A DNA stretch of 64,000 bases from Cognatundibacterium rugosum (GTDB lineage Bacteria > Pseudomonadota > Gammaproteobacteria > Burkholderiales > Burkholderiaceae_D). The position numbers were made by a program, and so were the translations under genes. Position 1 is the first letter of the stretch, and every line of letters starts with the position of its first letter. Below, in pieces: positions 8,846-20,040 of the stretch. The notes beneath the pieces were generated by a model that had not been told where the DNA came from, searched no databases, and worked only from the letters and a program-made list of their open reading frames with translations. The DNA lies in assembly GCF_014284365.1 (NCBI RefSeq), contig NZ_JACOGG010000003.1, positions 62,001 through 126,000 on the forward strand, written 5' to 3'.

Positions 8846-9322
8846 ATGGCAATTGATGGTGTGTTGAATGAAGGCTTCGTTACGACGACTGCCGATAAGC
8901 TGATTAACTGGACCCGTACCGGGTCGATGTGGCCGATGACTTTTGGTCTGGCTTGCTGCGCGGTTGAGATGATGCATGCGGGTGCTTCCAGGTATGATCT
9001 GGATCGCTTTGGTGTGGTGTTTCGTCCATCCCCGCGTCAGTCGGATGTCATGATTGTTGCTGGTACGCTGTGCAATAAGATGGCACCCGCGCTGCGCAAA
9101 GTTTACGATCAGATGGCGGAGCCGCGCTGGGTTATCTCTATGGGTTCTTGCGCTAACGGTGGTGGTTATTATCACTATTCGTATTCGGTTGTGCGTGGTT
9201 GTGACCGCATCGTGCCAGTTGATATCTATGTTCCGGGCTGCCCGCCGACTGCTGAAGCGCTGATGTACGGCATCATCCAGTTGCAGAATAAGATCAAACG
9301 TACCAATACTATCGCGCGTTGA
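8846..9322 (+). CDS. nuoB: NADH-quinone oxidoreductase subunit B
   Basis: NuoB carries iron-sulfur cluster N2, which passes electrons to ubiquinone. The 158-residue product contains the four cluster ligands: the tandem Cys in [10 protein letters not shown], the Cys in [10 protein letters not shown] and the Cys in [10 protein letters not shown]. It starts 6 bases after nuoA stops, which suggests tight translational linkage. Confidence 0.97.
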   Translation: MAIDGVLNEGFVTTTADKLINWTRTGSMWPMTFGLACCAVEMMHAGASRYDLDRFGVVFRPSPRQSDVMIVAGTLCNKMAPALRKVYDQMAEPRWVISMGSCANGGGYYHYSYSVVRGCDRIVPVDIYVPGCPPTAEALMYGIIQLQNKIKRTNTIAR

Positions 9323-9351
9323 GCGATAGGTTGCTGAGGCATTCGTAAATT

Positions 9352-9948
9352 ATGACAACCAAATTAGAGAAACTTGAGGCTGCTGTTCAAGCCGTCTTGG
9401 GTGAGCGCATCGTTCAATCGAAAAATGCGCTGGGTGAGTTGACTATCGTTGTTGCGGCTGCAGATTATCTGCAGGTGATGCGTGATCTGCGTGATCATGC
9501 TGATACGCATTTTGAAGAACTGATCGACCTGTGTGGTGTTGATTACTCCACCTACGGTGATGGTGCATGGGATGGGCAGCGTTATGCGGTCGTGTCCCAT
9601 TTGCTGTCTGTGAAGCATAACTGGCGTTTGCGTGTGCGTGTTTTTGCCGCAGACGACGACATGCCAGTCGTTGCTTCCCTGATCGATGTGTGGAACGCTG
9701 CTAACTGGTATGAGCGTGAAGCCTTCGATTTGTACGGCATACTGTTTGATGGTCACAATGATTTGCGCCGAATTCTGACCGATTATGGGTTTATCGGTCA
9801 TCCGTTCCGTAAAGATTTCCCTGTTTCCGGATATGTTGAGATGCGCTATGACGCTGAACAAAAGCGTGTGGTCTATCAGCCTGTCACCATTGAACCCCGC
9901 GAAAATACACCACGTATTATTCGTGAAGAAAATTACGGGATGAAATAA
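9352..9948 (+). CDS. nuoC: NADH-quinone oxidoreductase subunit C
   Basis: This is the 30-kDa peripheral-arm subunit. The product has 198 residues with the family signature [15 protein letters not shown] followed by [11 protein letters not shown] and HPFRKDFP around residues 122-160. It is separate from NuoD, not fused as in E. coli. Its stop overlaps the first base of nuoD. Confidence 0.96.
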   Translation: MTTKLEKLEAAVQAVLGERIVQSKNALGELTIVVAAADYLQVMRDLRDHADTHFEELIDLCGVDYSTYGDGAWDGQRYAVVSHLLSVKHNWRLRVRVFAADDDMPVVASLIDVWNAANWYEREAFDLYGILFDGHNDLRRILTDYGFIGHPFRKDFPVSGYVEMRYDAEQKRVVYQPVTIEPRENTPRIIREENYGMK

Positions 9949-11201
9949 TGGCTGAAATTAAGAATTACACCCTGAACTTTGGTCCTCAGCATCCTGCTGC
10001 GCACGGTGTGTTGCGCCTGGTGCTGGAGTTGGATGGTGAGGTGATTCAGCGTGCTGATCCGCATATCGGTTTGCTGCATCGCGCGACTGAAAAATTGGCA
10101 GAACAAAAAACCTTCCTGCAGTCCGTACCTTACATGGATCGTCTCGATTACGTATCCATGATGTGTAACGAGCATGCCTATGTGATGGCAATCGAAAAAA
10201 TGCTCGGTCTGGAAGTGCCTTTGCGGGCGCAGTACATCCGTGTCATGTTCGATGAAATCACGCGTTTGCTGAACCACCTGCTGTGGATAGGTGCGCATGC
10301 GCTGGACGTGGGTGCGATGGCGGTGTTCCTGTACGCATTCCGTGAACGTGAAGATCTGATGGATTGCTATGAAGCGGTTTCCGGTGCGCGTTTGCATGCT
10401 GCTTATTATCGTCCGGGTGGCGTGTATCGTGATCTGCCGGATCAGATGCCTCAGTTCACGACCTCTGCGTTAAAAAACGAAAAAGCAATGCGTCAGATGA
10501 ACGAGAACCGTCAAGGCTCGTTGCTGGATTTTATTGAAGACTTTACCAATCGCTTCCCTGGCTACGTCGACGAATATGAAACGCTGCTGACTGATAACCG
10601 TATCTGGAAACAACGTCTGGTTGGTGTCGGTGTAGTATCGCCTGAGCGCGCACTGGCAATGGGGTTCACTGGTGCGATGTTGCGTGGTTCCGGTATCGAA
10701 TGGGATTTGCGTAAAAAGCAACCCTACGAAGTGTATGATTTGCTCGATTTCGATATTCCTGTTGGTGTCAATGGTGATTGCTATGACCGTTATCTGGTGC
10801 GTGTCGAAGAGATGCGCCAGTCTAACCGCATCATTAAGCAATGCGTGGAATGGCTGCGTAATAATCCTGGTCCGGTGATCACCAACAATCATAAAGTGGC
10901 CCCACCGGCGCGTGTGAATATGAAGTCGAACATGGAAGAGCTGATCCATCACTTCAAACTGTTCACCGAAGGCTTCCATGTTCCTGCTGGCGAAGCATAT
11001 GCAGCAGTTGAGCATCCTAAGGGCGAATTCGGTATTTATCTGATGTCTGATGGTGCGAATAAGCCTTACCGGTTGAAGATCCGTGCTCCTGGCTATGCAC
11101 ATTTGCAAGGTCTGGATGAGATGGCGAAGGGACACATGATTGCTGATGCGGTGACCATTATTGGTACTCAGGATATTGTGTTTGGTGAGATTGATAGATA
11201 A
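9948..11201 (+). CDS. nuoD: NADH-quinone oxidoreductase subunit D
   Basis: This 49-kDa subunit forms the ubiquinone-binding cavity with NuoB. It has 417 residues, with the conserved N-terminal [20 protein letters not shown] and HIGLLHR, which hold the quinone-site His/Tyr region, followed by the [NiFe]-hydrogenase-like fold that has lost the metal-binding cysteines. The C-terminal FGEIDR is the usual ending. It starts one base before the nuoC stop. Confidence 0.97.
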   Translation: MAEIKNYTLNFGPQHPAAHGVLRLVLELDGEVIQRADPHIGLLHRATEKLAEQKTFLQSVPYMDRLDYVSMMCNEHAYVMAIEKMLGLEVPLRAQYIRVMFDEITRLLNHLLWIGAHALDVGAMAVFLYAFREREDLMDCYEAVSGARLHAAYYRPGGVYRDLPDQMPQFTTSALKNEKAMRQMNENRQGSLLDFIEDFTNRFPGYVDEYETLLTDNRIWKQRLVGVGVVSPERALAMGFTGAMLRGSGIEWDLRKKQPYEVYDLLDFDIPVGVNGDCYDRYLVRVEEMRQSNRIIKQCVEWLRNNPGPVITNNHKVAPPARVNMKSNMEELIHHFKLFTEGFHVPAGEAYAAVEHPKGEFGIYLMSDGANKPYRLKIRAPGYAHLQGLDEMAKGHMIADAVTIIGTQDIVFGEIDR

Positions 11202-11235
11202 AGACGTTGGTTGACGTTGATTCGAGGCATGGGCT

Positions 11236-11724
11236 ATGGTGTTATCAGAGCAGGCATTTAAAAAAATTGATCGTGAACTGGCAAAGTTCCCGGCAGACCA
11301 GCGTCAATCCGCTGTGATGGCGGCATTGGCTATTGCTCAAGACGAGACGGGATGGGTTTCCCCTGAAGTGATGCAGACCCTGGCAGACTATATTGGTATG
11401 CCAGCTGTCGCCGTTCAGGAAGTCGCCACCTTCTACAACATGTACAACACGAAACCGGTTGGCAAGTTCAAGATTTCTGTATGTACCAATCTTCCTTGCG
11501 CTTTGTCCGGTGGTGAGCGTGCAGCACATCACCTCAAGCAAAAACTGGGTCTTGATTACAAAGAGACCAGTGCGGACGGACAGTTCACGCTGGTTGAAGG
11601 CGAGTGCATGGGCGCCTGTGGCGATGCACCGGTTATGCTCGTGAATAACAAGCGTATGTGCAGCTTCATGTCGAACGAAAAAATCGACCATCTGGTTAAT
11701 GAATTGAAAGAGGCAGGTAAATAA
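11236..11724 (+). CDS. nuoE: NADH-quinone oxidoreductase subunit E
   Basis: This 24-kDa subunit, thioredoxin-fold [2Fe-2S] protein (cluster N1a), belongs to the NADH dehydrogenase module. It has 162 residues, with cluster ligands in CTNLPC (about residue 83) and [11 protein letters not shown] (about residue 124). An N-terminal helical segment precedes the fold. It overlaps nuoF by one base. Confidence 0.96.
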   Translation: MVLSEQAFKKIDRELAKFPADQRQSAVMAALAIAQDETGWVSPEVMQTLADYIGMPAVAVQEVATFYNMYNTKPVGKFKISVCTNLPCALSGGERAAHHLKQKLGLDYKETSADGQFTLVEGECMGACGDAPVMLVNNKRMCSFMSNEKIDHLVNELKEAGK

Positions 11725-13019
11725 TGACGAGTCTGCATAGTCGCCATATTAAGCCTTTGATTCTGGCTGGTTTGGATGGGAAAAACTGGCATCTCGAAGA
11801 CTATGTCGCACGGGGTGGTTATCAATCCCTGAAGCGCATCCTTTCCGAAAAAATCCCGCCTGAACAGGTTATCGCTGAGCTCAAAGCGTCGTCGCTGCGT
11901 GGTCGTGGTGGTGCAGGTTTCCCGACTGGTCTGAAGTGGAGTTTCATGCCACGCCAGTTCCCTGGTCAGAAGTACCTGGTCTGTAATACAGATGAGGGTG
12001 AGCCTGGTACATTTAAAGACCGCGATATCATTCGCTATAACCCGCATGCCTTGATTGAGGGTATGGCAATCGGTGCGTATGCGATGGGTATCACTGTCGG
12101 CTACAACTACATTCACGGCGAAATTTTCGCAGATTACGATCGTTTCGAAGAAGCGATTGAAGAAGCCCGTGCGGCTGGCATGTTAGGTAATAACATTGCT
12201 GGTTCTGAGTTTTCTTTCCAGCTGCATGCTTTCCATGGTTATGGCGCATATATCTGCGGCGAAGAAACAGCTTTGTTGGAATCGCTGGAAGGTAAAAAAG
12301 GTCAGCCACGCTTTAAACCGCCATTCCCGGCCAGTTTTGGTCTGTACGGCAAGCCGACTACGATCAATAACACCGAAACCTTTGCTGCCGTGCCTTTTGT
12401 ACTGGCCATGGGTGGTGAAGCCTATGCGGCATTAGGTAAGCCTAACAATGGCGGTACCAAGATTTTCTCTATGTCGGGTGACGTGGCGAAACCGGGTAAC
12501 TATGAAGTGCCGCTCGGCACCCCGTTTGCGACCCTGCTGGAATTGGCTGGTGGCATGCGCGATGGTAAGAAGATCAAAGCGGTCATCCCTGGTGGTTCCT
12601 CCATGCCAGTATTGACTGGTGACGTGATGATGGCCACTGACATGGATTATGACTCCATCGCTAAAGCAGGTTCCATGCTGGGTTCCGGCGCGGTTATCGT
12701 GATGGATGAAACACGTTGCATGGTCAAATCCCTGCTGCGTCTGTCTTACTTCTACTTTGAAGAGTCCTGCGGCCAATGTACACCTTGCCGTGAAGGCACA
12801 GGCTGGTTGTATCGCATGGTACATCGCATCGAACATGGTCAGGGCCGTCCGGAAGATCTGGATATGCTCAACTCCATCGCCGACAATATTCAAGGTAAAA
12901 CGATTTGCGCACTGGGCGACGCTGCTGCTATGCCGGTACGTGCATTCGTGAAGAACTTCCGCGAAGAATTTGAATATCACATCGAGCATAAGCATTGCTT
13001 GGTTCCCACTTACCTGTAA
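11724..13019 (+). CDS. nuoF: NADH-quinone oxidoreductase subunit F
   Basis: This 51-kDa subunit binds NADH, FMN and a [4Fe-4S] cluster (N3) and is the electron entry of complex I. It has 431 residues. [13 protein letters not shown] (about residue 60) forms the NADH/FMN site, [13 protein letters not shown] the flavin loop, and [11 protein letters not shown] (about residue 350) plus a later Cys the cluster ligands. It overlaps nuoE by one base; 32 bases separate it from nuoG. Confidence 0.97.
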   Translation: MTSLHSRHIKPLILAGLDGKNWHLEDYVARGGYQSLKRILSEKIPPEQVIAELKASSLRGRGGAGFPTGLKWSFMPRQFPGQKYLVCNTDEGEPGTFKDRDIIRYNPHALIEGMAIGAYAMGITVGYNYIHGEIFADYDRFEEAIEEARAAGMLGNNIAGSEFSFQLHAFHGYGAYICGEETALLESLEGKKGQPRFKPPFPASFGLYGKPTTINNTETFAAVPFVLAMGGEAYAALGKPNNGGTKIFSMSGDVAKPGNYEVPLGTPFATLLELAGGMRDGKKIKAVIPGGSSMPVLTGDVMMATDMDYDSIAKAGSMLGSGAVIVMDETRCMVKSLLRLSYFYFEESCGQCTPCREGTGWLYRMVHRIEHGQGRPEDLDMLNSIADNIQGKTICALGDAAAMPVRAFVKNFREEFEYHIEHKHCLVPTYL

Positions 13020-13051
13020 GCCAGCTTCGGTTAGCACACTTAGAGTAGACC

Positions 13052-15358
13052 ATGGTTGAAATCGAAATAGACGGCAAAAAAGTCGAAGTCCTAGAAGGTA
13101 GTATGGTGATGGATGCTGCCAATAAGCTTGGCACTTATATTCCTCATTTTTGCTATCACAAAAAATTATCTATTGCGGCAAACTGTCGCATGTGTCTGGT
13201 TGAGGTTGAAAAAGCACCTAAGCCATTGCCTGCCTGCGCGACGCCTGTCACGCCGGGCATGATCGTGCGTTCCCACAGCGATAAAGCGGTGAAAGCACAA
13301 AAAGCGGTAATGGAATTCCTGTTGATTAATCACCCGCTGGATTGTCCTATCTGCGATCAGGGCGGCGAGTGTCAGTTGCAGGATCTGGCGGTAGGTTACG
13401 GCGGCACGACTTCACGCTACGAAGAAGAGAAGCGTGTGGTATTCCACAAGGATGTAGGTCCGCTGGTATCGATGGAAGAAATGAGCCGCTGCATCCATTG
13501 CACACGCTGCGTCCGTTTCGGTCAGGAGATCGCCGGTGTGATGGAGCTGGGTATGCTCAATCGCGGCGAACACTCCGAGATCACTTCCTTCGTTGGTAAA
13601 ACGGTAGACTCCGAATTGTCCGGCAATATGATTGATCTGTGCCCGGTAGGTGCCCTGACGTCTAAGCCATTCCGCTACTCCGCACGTACCTGGGAATTGT
13701 CCCGTCGTAAATCGGTGAGTGCGCATGATGGCCTGGGTTCTAATCTGATCGTTCAGGTAAAGAATCATAAGGTGATGCGCGTTGTTCCTTTCGAAAACGA
13801 AGAGATCAACGAATGCTGGATTTCGGATAAAGACCGCTTCTCTTATGAAGGTGTGAACAGCGCTGAGCGCCTGACCAAGCCTATGATCAAACAAGGTGGT
13901 CAGTGGCAGGAAACAGACTGGCAAACCGCATTGGAATACGTGGCGCATGGCCTGCGCAACGTCAAGCATGAACATGGTGCTGATTCGATAGCTGCTGTCG
14001 TTGCACCTTATGCGACGCTGGAGGAAATGAGTCTGGCACAACGTATCGTGCGTGGTCTGGGTTCTGACAATATCGACTTCCGTCTGCGTCAGACTGATTT
14101 TGCACTGAACGGCACGGTGAAACCTTGGCTGGGTACCAGCATTGCGCAATTTGCGCAGCTGAAAAATGTATTCGTCATTGGTTCTTTCCTGCGTAAAGAC
14201 CACCCTTTGCTGGCTGCGCGTCTGCGTCAGTCCGTCAAGCTGGGCGCGAAGTTGAGCGTGTTGAATGCAACAGACGATGACCTGCTGATCAAGCTGGCAA
14301 ATAAAGTTATTGCTGCACCTTCCGCTTGGCTGGCAGAACTCGCCAAAGTAGCGGTAGCGGTCGCTGCTAAAAAAGAAGTGGCTGCACCAGCTGGTGTCGA
14401 ACAGTTTGTCGCTGACAGCGCCGCAGAACATATCGCTGCCAGCCTGATCGCAGGCAAAGCCGGTGTTTTCCTTGGTAACGCTGCGGTAGCACATCCCCAG
14501 TCCGCGCAGTTGCACGCGCTGGCTCAGTGGATCGCTGAACAGACTCAGGCTGATTTTGGTTATCTGACTGAAGCAGCAAACACAGTCGGTGGCTACCTCG
14601 CAAACGCCTATCCGCAAAAGTCTGCACAAGCGGTTTTCGCGGCGCCTAAGAAAGCCTACATCGTATTGCACGCCGAGCCACTCTTGGACAGTGCCAATCC
14701 GGTTCAGGCCCAGGCTGCACTGGCTCAGGCCGATATGGTCGTAGTCATGTCGCCGTTTAAACACGGTGCTGAGTACGCCGACGTGCTGCTGCCAGTGTCA
14801 CCATACACAGAAACAGCCGGTACCTTCGTGAGCTGCGAAGGTCGTGCGCAAAGCTTCCACGGTGTGGTTCGTCCTTTGGGCGATACCCGTCCGGCATGGA
14901 AGGTGTTGCGGGTACTGGGTAATTTGCTGACTTTGCCAGACTTTGAATTTGAAACGTCTGAAGCCGTGCGTGACAGCGTGCTGGCAGGCAAAGACTTGGC
15001 GGCTATCCTCAATAACCGTGCCGATATCGCTCCGCTTACAGTACAAACTGCAGGCGCCGCACTGGAACGTATTGCTGACGTTGGCATTTATCACACCGAC
15101 GGTATCGTGCGTCGTGCGGAGTCGTTGCAACAGACGGCAGACGCGCGCGCGCCGCTGGCTTCGATCAGTTCTGCACTGGCGGCAAAGCTGGGTGCGCAGG
15201 ATGGCGATTTGTTGAAATTCACTAAAGGTGGTTCGGTACTGTTGAATACACGTATCGATGCTGCATTGCCAGCGAATGTAGTCCGTGTTGCAGCAGCCAA
15301 TGTGCTGACCGCAAATCTGGATGGTATGTTTGGCGAAATTAACGTGGAGCGTGCGTAA
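13052..15358 (+). CDS. nuoG: NADH-quinone oxidoreductase subunit G
   Basis: This 75-kDa subunit of the peripheral arm carries the iron-sulfur chain. It has 768 residues. N-terminal ferredoxin domain with [15 protein letters not shown], then the His-Cys binding segment [18 protein letters not shown], then [13 protein letters not shown] and a further Cys in [14 protein letters not shown] molybdopterin-oxidoreductase-like C-terminal domain follows, which has lost the cofactor. The C-terminal half is rich in Ala and less conserved, as is usual. It overlaps nuoH by one base. Confidence 0.96.
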   Translation: MVEIEIDGKKVEVLEGSMVMDAANKLGTYIPHFCYHKKLSIAANCRMCLVEVEKAPKPLPACATPVTPGMIVRSHSDKAVKAQKAVMEFLLINHPLDCPICDQGGECQLQDLAVGYGGTTSRYEEEKRVVFHKDVGPLVSMEEMSRCIHCTRCVRFGQEIAGVMELGMLNRGEHSEITSFVGKTVDSELSGNMIDLCPVGALTSKPFRYSARTWELSRRKSVSAHDGLGSNLIVQVKNHKVMRVVPFENEEINECWISDKDRFSYEGVNSAERLTKPMIKQGGQWQETDWQTALEYVAHGLRNVKHEHGADSIAAVVAPYATLEEMSLAQRIVRGLGSDNIDFRLRQTDFALNGTVKPWLGTSIAQFAQLKNVFVIGSFLRKDHPLLAARLRQSVKLGAKLSVLNATDDDLLIKLANKVIAAPSAWLAELAKVAVAVAAKKEVAAPAGVEQFVADSAAEHIAASLIAGKAGVFLGNAAVAHPQSAQLHALAQWIAEQTQADFGYLTEAANTVGGYLANAYPQKSAQAVFAAPKKAYIVLHAEPLLDSANPVQAQAALAQADMVVVMSPFKHGAEYADVLLPVSPYTETAGTFVSCEGRAQSFHGVVRPLGDTRPAWKVLRVLGNLLTLPDFEFETSEAVRDSVLAGKDLAAILNNRADIAPLTVQTAGAALERIADVGIYHTDGIVRRAESLQQTADARAPLASISSALAAKLGAQDGDLLKFTKGGSVLLNTRIDAALPANVVRVAAANVLTANLDGMFGEINVERA

Positions 15359-16422
15359 TGGATTTGCTGCTCACTTTGCAAAATATGGGTCAGAGTGTAT
15401 TTGGCTATTACTGGCCTTTTGTCTGGACCTTACTGAAGATCGTTTGCATTACTCTGCCGGTCATGGGCTGTGTTGCGTACCTGACTTTATGGGAACGTAA
15501 AATGATTGGTTGGATGCATATCCGTCTGGGCCCGAACCGTGTGGGTCCTGCCGGCCTGTTGCAGCCGATTGCGGATGCTTTGAAGCTCTTGCTGAAGGAA
15601 ATCGTTGTTCCGGCTAAAGCAAATAAAGTCCTGTTTATCCTGGCACCGGTCATGACTATCATGCCTGCGCTGGCTGCCTGGTCGGTGGTTCCTTTTGGTC
15701 CGGAAACTGTGCTGGCGAATGTGAATGCTGGTTTGTTGCTGATCATGGCAATCACGTCCATGGAAGTCTATGGCATCATCATCGCGGGCTGGGCGTCCAA
15801 CTCCAAGTATGCTTTCCTCGGTGCCATGCGTGCCTCGGCACAGATGGTCTCCTATGAAATCGCAATGGGTTTTGTCCTGGTGATCGTACTGATGGTGTCT
15901 GGCAGCCTGAATCTGACTGACATCGTGAATGCGCAGACAAAAGGTTTTGCAGCTAGCCATGGTTTCAATCTGTTCTCCTGGAACTGGTTGCCATTGCTGC
16001 CTATGTTTGTGGTGTATGTGATTTCCGGTATCGCTGAAACCAACCGCCATCCGTTTGACGTGGTTGAGGGTGAGTCTGAGATCGTCGCCGGTCACATGGT
16101 TGAATACTCGGGTATGTCATTTGCGATGTTCTTCCTGGCTGAATACGCCAACATGATTCTGATCTCCGCGATGGCATCCCTGATGTTCCTCGGTGGCTGG
16201 TCGGCGCCATTGGCTTTCCTGGACTTTATCCCTGGCTGGATCTGGCTTGGTATCAAGACTTTCTTTGTGGTTTCCCTGTTTATCTGGGCACGTGCATCTT
16301 TCCCACGCTATCGCTATGACCAGATCATGCGTCTGGGCTGGAAGGTATTCATTCCACTGACCCTGGTGTACTTGGTAATCGTTGCAGCTTGGATGCAAAC
16401 CTCCTGGAATATTTGGAAGTAA
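15358..16422 (+). CDS. nuoH: NADH-quinone oxidoreductase subunit H
   Basis: NuoH is the membrane subunit that forms the quinone channel beside NuoB/D. It has 354 residues with about eight membrane segments and the conserved loops [19 protein letters not shown] and [16 protein letters not shown], whose acidic residues are known to couple quinone chemistry to proton movement. It is translationally coupled to nuoG (ATG overlaps the TAA). Confidence 0.97.
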   Translation: MDLLLTLQNMGQSVFGYYWPFVWTLLKIVCITLPVMGCVAYLTLWERKMIGWMHIRLGPNRVGPAGLLQPIADALKLLLKEIVVPAKANKVLFILAPVMTIMPALAAWSVVPFGPETVLANVNAGLLLIMAITSMEVYGIIIAGWASNSKYAFLGAMRASAQMVSYEIAMGFVLVIVLMVSGSLNLTDIVNAQTKGFAASHGFNLFSWNWLPLLPMFVVYVISGIAETNRHPFDVVEGESEIVAGHMVEYSGMSFAMFFLAEYANMILISAMASLMFLGGWSAPLAFLDFIPGWIWLGIKTFFVVSLFIWARASFPRYRYDQIMRLGWKVFIPLTLVYLVIVAAWMQTSWNIWK

Positions 16423-16435
16423 GAGGCTAGAAAAA

Positions 16436-16924
16436 ATGGAAGCAATTAAAGATTTTTTTGGCAGCCTGATGCTGCGCGAACTGATTAAGGGGCTGGCACT
16501 GACTGGTCGCTACATGTTCGCACGCAAAATTACTGTCCAATTTCCTGAGGAAAAAACGCCACAGTCCCCACGTTTCCGTGGTCTGCATGCACTGCGTCGT
16601 TACCCGAATGGTGAAGAGCGTTGTATCGCTTGTAAATTGTGCGAAGCAGTTTGTCCTGCAATGGCGATCACGATTGAATCTGACCAGCGTGAAGACGGCA
16701 GCCGTCGCACCACCCGCTATGATATTGATTTGACCAAATGTATCTTCTGCGGATTCTGCGAAGAATCTTGCCCGGTCGACTCGATTGTTGAAACGCATGT
16801 ATTGGAATATCACGGTGAAAAACGTGGTGATCTGTATTTCACCAAAGAGATGCTGCTTGCTGTAGGTGATCGTTACGAAAACGAAATCGCCGCAGCCCGT
16901 GCTGCTGACGCTGCTTACCGCTAA
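16436..16924 (+). CDS. nuoI: NADH-quinone oxidoreductase subunit I
   Basis: This TYKY-type ferredoxin subunit carries clusters N6a and N6b. It has 162 residues, with two 4Fe-4S motifs, [12 protein letters not shown] and [12 protein letters not shown]. The ATG at 16436 follows AAGAGGC (16420-16426). An in-frame upstream ATG at 16382 lies inside nuoH and is not needed. The gene ends 16 bases before nuoJ. Confidence 0.97.
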   Translation: MEAIKDFFGSLMLRELIKGLALTGRYMFARKITVQFPEEKTPQSPRFRGLHALRRYPNGEERCIACKLCEAVCPAMAITIESDQREDGSRRTTRYDIDLTKCIFCGFCEESCPVDSIVETHVLEYHGEKRGDLYFTKEMLLAVGDRYENEIAAARAADAAYR

Positions 16925-16940
16925 TTGGATAGAATTCGAT

Positions 16941-17573
16941 ATGGAATTTACCACTGCTTTATTTTATGTTTTTTCAGCGATTCTGGTGCTGGCAGCCACG
17001 CAAGTGATCACTGCCAGAAATCCGGTTCATGCAGCGCTGTTCCTGGTGCTGTCTTTTTTCACAGCGGCTGGTATTTGGATGCTGTTGAAAGCTGAGTTCC
17101 TGGCTATCGTGCTGGTACTGGTGTATGTCGGTGCTGTGATGGTGTTGTTCCTGTTCGTCGTGATGATGCTCGATATCAATATCGACAAACTGCGCGCAGG
17201 ATTCTGGAGCCATTTTCCGCTGGCGGCGACTGTCGGTATCGTGATCGTACTGGAGATGTCTGCAGTCCTGTGGAAAGGTTTCCTGCGTCCGGTTAACCAC
17301 GTACCGGCTGCTGCAGAGACCATCGGTAACACCAAGAATCTGGGTGTAGTTATTTTCACCCAGTATCCGTTTGCATTTGAAGTCGCAGCCGCGATTCTGT
17401 TGCTGGCTATCGTTGCTGCCGTTGCACTGACACTGCGTAAGCGCAAAGACAGCAAATATGTCGATCCTGCACAAGCCGTCAAAGTGAAAGCTGCTGACCG
17501 TGTACGGATCGTCAAGATGAAAGCTGAATCTGAGCGTGTGGCTGACGCATCCACCGCGACTAAGGGGAACTGA
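16941..17573 (+). CDS. nuoJ: NADH-quinone oxidoreductase subunit J
   Basis: This membrane-arm subunit of complex I has 210 residues and five predicted membrane segments. The third contains the conserved [19 protein letters not shown] stretch, known for a pi-bulge helix. The ATG at 16941 directly after the nuoI stop is chosen; a longer frame from 16866 overlaps nuoI. The hydrophilic basic tail (about residues 160-210) is typical of betaproteobacteria. Confidence 0.95.
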   Translation: MEFTTALFYVFSAILVLAATQVITARNPVHAALFLVLSFFTAAGIWMLLKAEFLAIVLVLVYVGAVMVLFLFVVMMLDINIDKLRAGFWSHFPLAATVGIVIVLEMSAVLWKGFLRPVNHVPAAAETIGNTKNLGVVIFTQYPFAFEVAAAILLLAIVAAVALTLRKRKDSKYVDPAQAVKVKAADRVRIVKMKAESERVADASTATKGN

Positions 17574-17575
17574 TC

Positions 17576-17884
17576 ATGGGTTTGTCTCTGACACACTACT
17601 TAATCCTGGGCGCGATACTGTTCGCAATTTCTATCGTCGGTATTTTTCTGAATCGCAAAAATATCATCGTTTTGCTGATGGCGATCGAGCTGATGCTGTT
17701 GGCTGTGAATATCAACTTTATTGCATTCTCCCATTATCTGGGTGATGCAGCTGGTCAGATTTTCGTCTTCTTCATTCTGACGGTAGCAGCGGCAGAATCG
17801 GCGATAGGTCTGGCTATCTTGGTCGTACTGTTCCGTAATTTGGATACGATCAACGTCGAAGATCTGGATGCATTAAAGGGATAA
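17576..17884 (+). CDS. nuoK: NADH-quinone oxidoreductase subunit K
   Basis: This small antiporter-related membrane subunit has 102 residues and three membrane segments carrying the two membrane glutamates, in [13 protein letters not shown] and [13 protein letters not shown], that line the proton path. It starts 2 bases after nuoJ. Confidence 0.96.
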   Translation: MGLSLTHYLILGAILFAISIVGIFLNRKNIIVLLMAIELMLLAVNINFIAFSHYLGDAAGQIFVFFILTVAAAESAIGLAILVVLFRNLDTINVEDLDALKG

Positions 17885-17920
17885 TGATGGCGGGTCGTTA
17901 CTGGATAACGACCCATCATT
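17883..17920 (+). other. stem-loop between nuoK and nuoL
   Basis: GGGTCGTTA (17892-17900) pairs perfectly with TAACGACCC (17906-17914) over a 5-base loop. The stem is extended outside by AATGAT (17883-17888) with ATCATT (17915-17920), with three unpaired bases on one side. No T-run follows, so it is not an ordinary terminator. Confidence 0.7.
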
Positions 17921-17962
17921 CGCTGGCGATTTAAAAAAGTAATAAGCTAACAAAGGGTCATC

Positions 17963-20014
17963 ATGGCGGGGCAACTTAACCCACAACTATTATTGGCTGT
18001 ACCTCTGGCTCCATTGGCAGGATCTGCCATTGCAGGTTTGCTGGGCACCAAGTTTTTCGGTAACGTCGTCGGGCGTAAAGTATCACACACGGCGACTATC
18101 CTTGGCGTTCTGGTCGCGTTCATCCTATCGTGTATGACGCTCAGTTCATTGCTGGATGGTGCACCAGTCTACAACGCGACTTTATATCAGTGGATGGAAG
18201 TCGCTGGTCTGAAGCTGGAAGTCGGTTTCCTGGTCGATAATTTGACGGCCATGATGATGTGCGTGGTGACCTTCGTGTCGCTGATGGTGCATATCTACAC
18301 GATTGGTTACATGCAGGAGGATGAAGGTTATAACCGCTTCTTCTCGTATATTTCCCTGTTCACTTTCTCCATGCTGATGCTGGTGATGAGTAACAACTTC
18401 CTGCAGTTGTTCTTTGGCTGGGAAGCTGTAGGTCTGGTCTCTTATCTGCTGATCGGTTTTTGGTACACCAAGCCAACAGCGATCTACGCGAACATGAAGG
18501 CTTTCCTGGTTAACCGTGTCGGTGACTTTGGCTTCATACTCGGTATCGGTTTGCTGCTCGCTTACGCTGGTTCCATGAATTATGCGGAAGTCTTTGCTAA
18601 GAAAGAAGAACTGGCCAAAGTATTATTGCCAGGTACAGACTGGATGCTGATTACCGTTGCCTGTATCTGCCTGTTTATTGGCGCAATGGGTAAATCTGCG
18701 CAGTTTCCGCTGCACGTCTGGTTGCCTGACTCCATGGAAGGCCCGACCCCGATTTCCGCGCTGATTCACGCGGCAACCATGGTGACAGCAGGTATCTTTA
18801 TGGTATCGCGTATGTCGCCACTGTTTGAGTTGTCTGATACTGCATTGTCTTTCATTCTGGTTATTGGTTCGATTACCGCCTTGTTTATGGGCTTCCTTGG
18901 GATTATCCAGAATGATATCAAACGCGTTGTTGCTTACTCTACGCTGTCTCAGCTGGGTTATATGACTGTTGCTTTGGGTGCTTCTGCTTATTCGGTGGCG
19001 GTTTTCCATCTGATGACGCATGCATTCTTTAAAGCGCTGCTGTTCTTAGGTGCAGGTTCTGTGATTATCGGTATGCATCATGATCAGGACATCCGTAATA
19101 TGGGTGGTCTGCGTAAATACATGCCTATCACCTGGATCACCTCTTTATTGGGTTCCCTGGCGCTGATCGGTACCCCGTTCTTCTCCGGTTTCTACTCTAA
19201 AGACAGTATCATCGAAGCGGTGCAGGCTTCACATCTGGCAGGCGCAGGCTTTGCTCAGTTTGCGACGCTGGCAGGTGTATTCGTGACTGCCTTCTATTCT
19301 TTCCGTATGTACTTCCTGGTCTTCCACGGTAAGGAAAACTTCGGTCACGCCCATGATCACCATGGCCACGATGCCCACGATGCACATGATGATCACGGCG
19401 ATCATCACCACGGATTGGCACCAGGTCAGAAACCGCATGAATCACCATTCGTGGTCTGGTTCCCATTGGTCGCGTTGGCTATTCCTTCTGTGCTTATCGG
19501 TTTTATCGCGATCGAACCGATGCTGTTCGGCAGCTTCTTCAATAACGTGATTTTCGTCAATGAAGCGCATCACGCAATGGAAGAACTGAAACACGAATTC
19601 CATGGCCCGGTAGCGATGGCGGTGCATGCACTGACTTCCTTGCCGCTGTGGCTGGCAATTGCAGGTGTTGCCTTGTCATATTTCTTCTATATGGTTAAGC
19701 CAGCTATTCCGGCTGCAATCAAGAAAAATGCAAGCGCAATCTATACGCTGCTTGATAATAAATACTACATGGATCGTTTCAATGAGATCGTATTTGCAGG
19801 AGGTGCACGCTTATTGGGTGGCGGCCTGTGGAATATCGGTGACAAAGGTTTGATCGACGGTCTGGTGGTCAACGGAAGTGCCAAAATTGTAGGCTGGTCT
19901 TCCCGTGTTATCCGCTTGTTCCAGAGTGGTTATATCTATCACTACGCGTTTGTAATGATTTTGGGCGTACTGGCATTCCTCGTCTATTTCATGCCTTTCC
20001 CTTTTGCTAAATAA
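17963..20014 (+). CDS. nuoL: NADH-quinone oxidoreductase subunit L
   Basis: NuoL is the distal proton-pumping subunit of complex I, related to Mrp antiporters. It has 683 residues with about 16 membrane segments, including the long C-terminal lateral helix. The conserved LIHAATMVTAGIFM segment and the Glu in FFGWEAVGLVSYLLIGFW are present. A His/Asp-rich hydrophilic loop (11 His in about 23 residues, encoded at about 19346-19414) is inserted after FHGKENFG, near residue 463. It follows nuoK after 78 bases that hold a strong stem-loop. Confidence 0.97.
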   Translation: MAGQLNPQLLLAVPLAPLAGSAIAGLLGTKFFGNVVGRKVSHTATILGVLVAFILSCMTLSSLLDGAPVYNATLYQWMEVAGLKLEVGFLVDNLTAMMMCVVTFVSLMVHIYTIGYMQEDEGYNRFFSYISLFTFSMLMLVMSNNFLQLFFGWEAVGLVSYLLIGFWYTKPTAIYANMKAFLVNRVGDFGFILGIGLLLAYAGSMNYAEVFAKKEELAKVLLPGTDWMLITVACICLFIGAMGKSAQFPLHVWLPDSMEGPTPISALIHAATMVTAGIFMVSRMSPLFELSDTALSFILVIGSITALFMGFLGIIQNDIKRVVAYSTLSQLGYMTVALGASAYSVAVFHLMTHAFFKALLFLGAGSVIIGMHHDQDIRNMGGLRKYMPITWITSLLGSLALIGTPFFSGFYSKDSIIEAVQASHLAGAGFAQFATLAGVFVTAFYSFRMYFLVFHGKENFGHAHDHHGHDAHDAHDDHGDHHHGLAPGQKPHESPFVVWFPLVALAIPSVLIGFIAIEPMLFGSFFNNVIFVNEAHHAMEELKHEFHGPVAMAVHALTSLPLWLAIAGVALSYFFYMVKPAIPAAIKKNASAIYTLLDNKYYMDRFNEIVFAGGARLLGGGLWNIGDKGLIDGLVVNGSAKIVGWSSRVIRLFQSGYIYHYAFVMILGVLAFLVYFMPFPFAK

Positions 20015-20040
20015 GTGACCTCAGCGATAACAATATAATC

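Noticed and set aside
13412-14764. A 450-codon open frame antisense to nuoG
   Set aside because: Same reasoning: complete overlap with a verified gene and no protein features.
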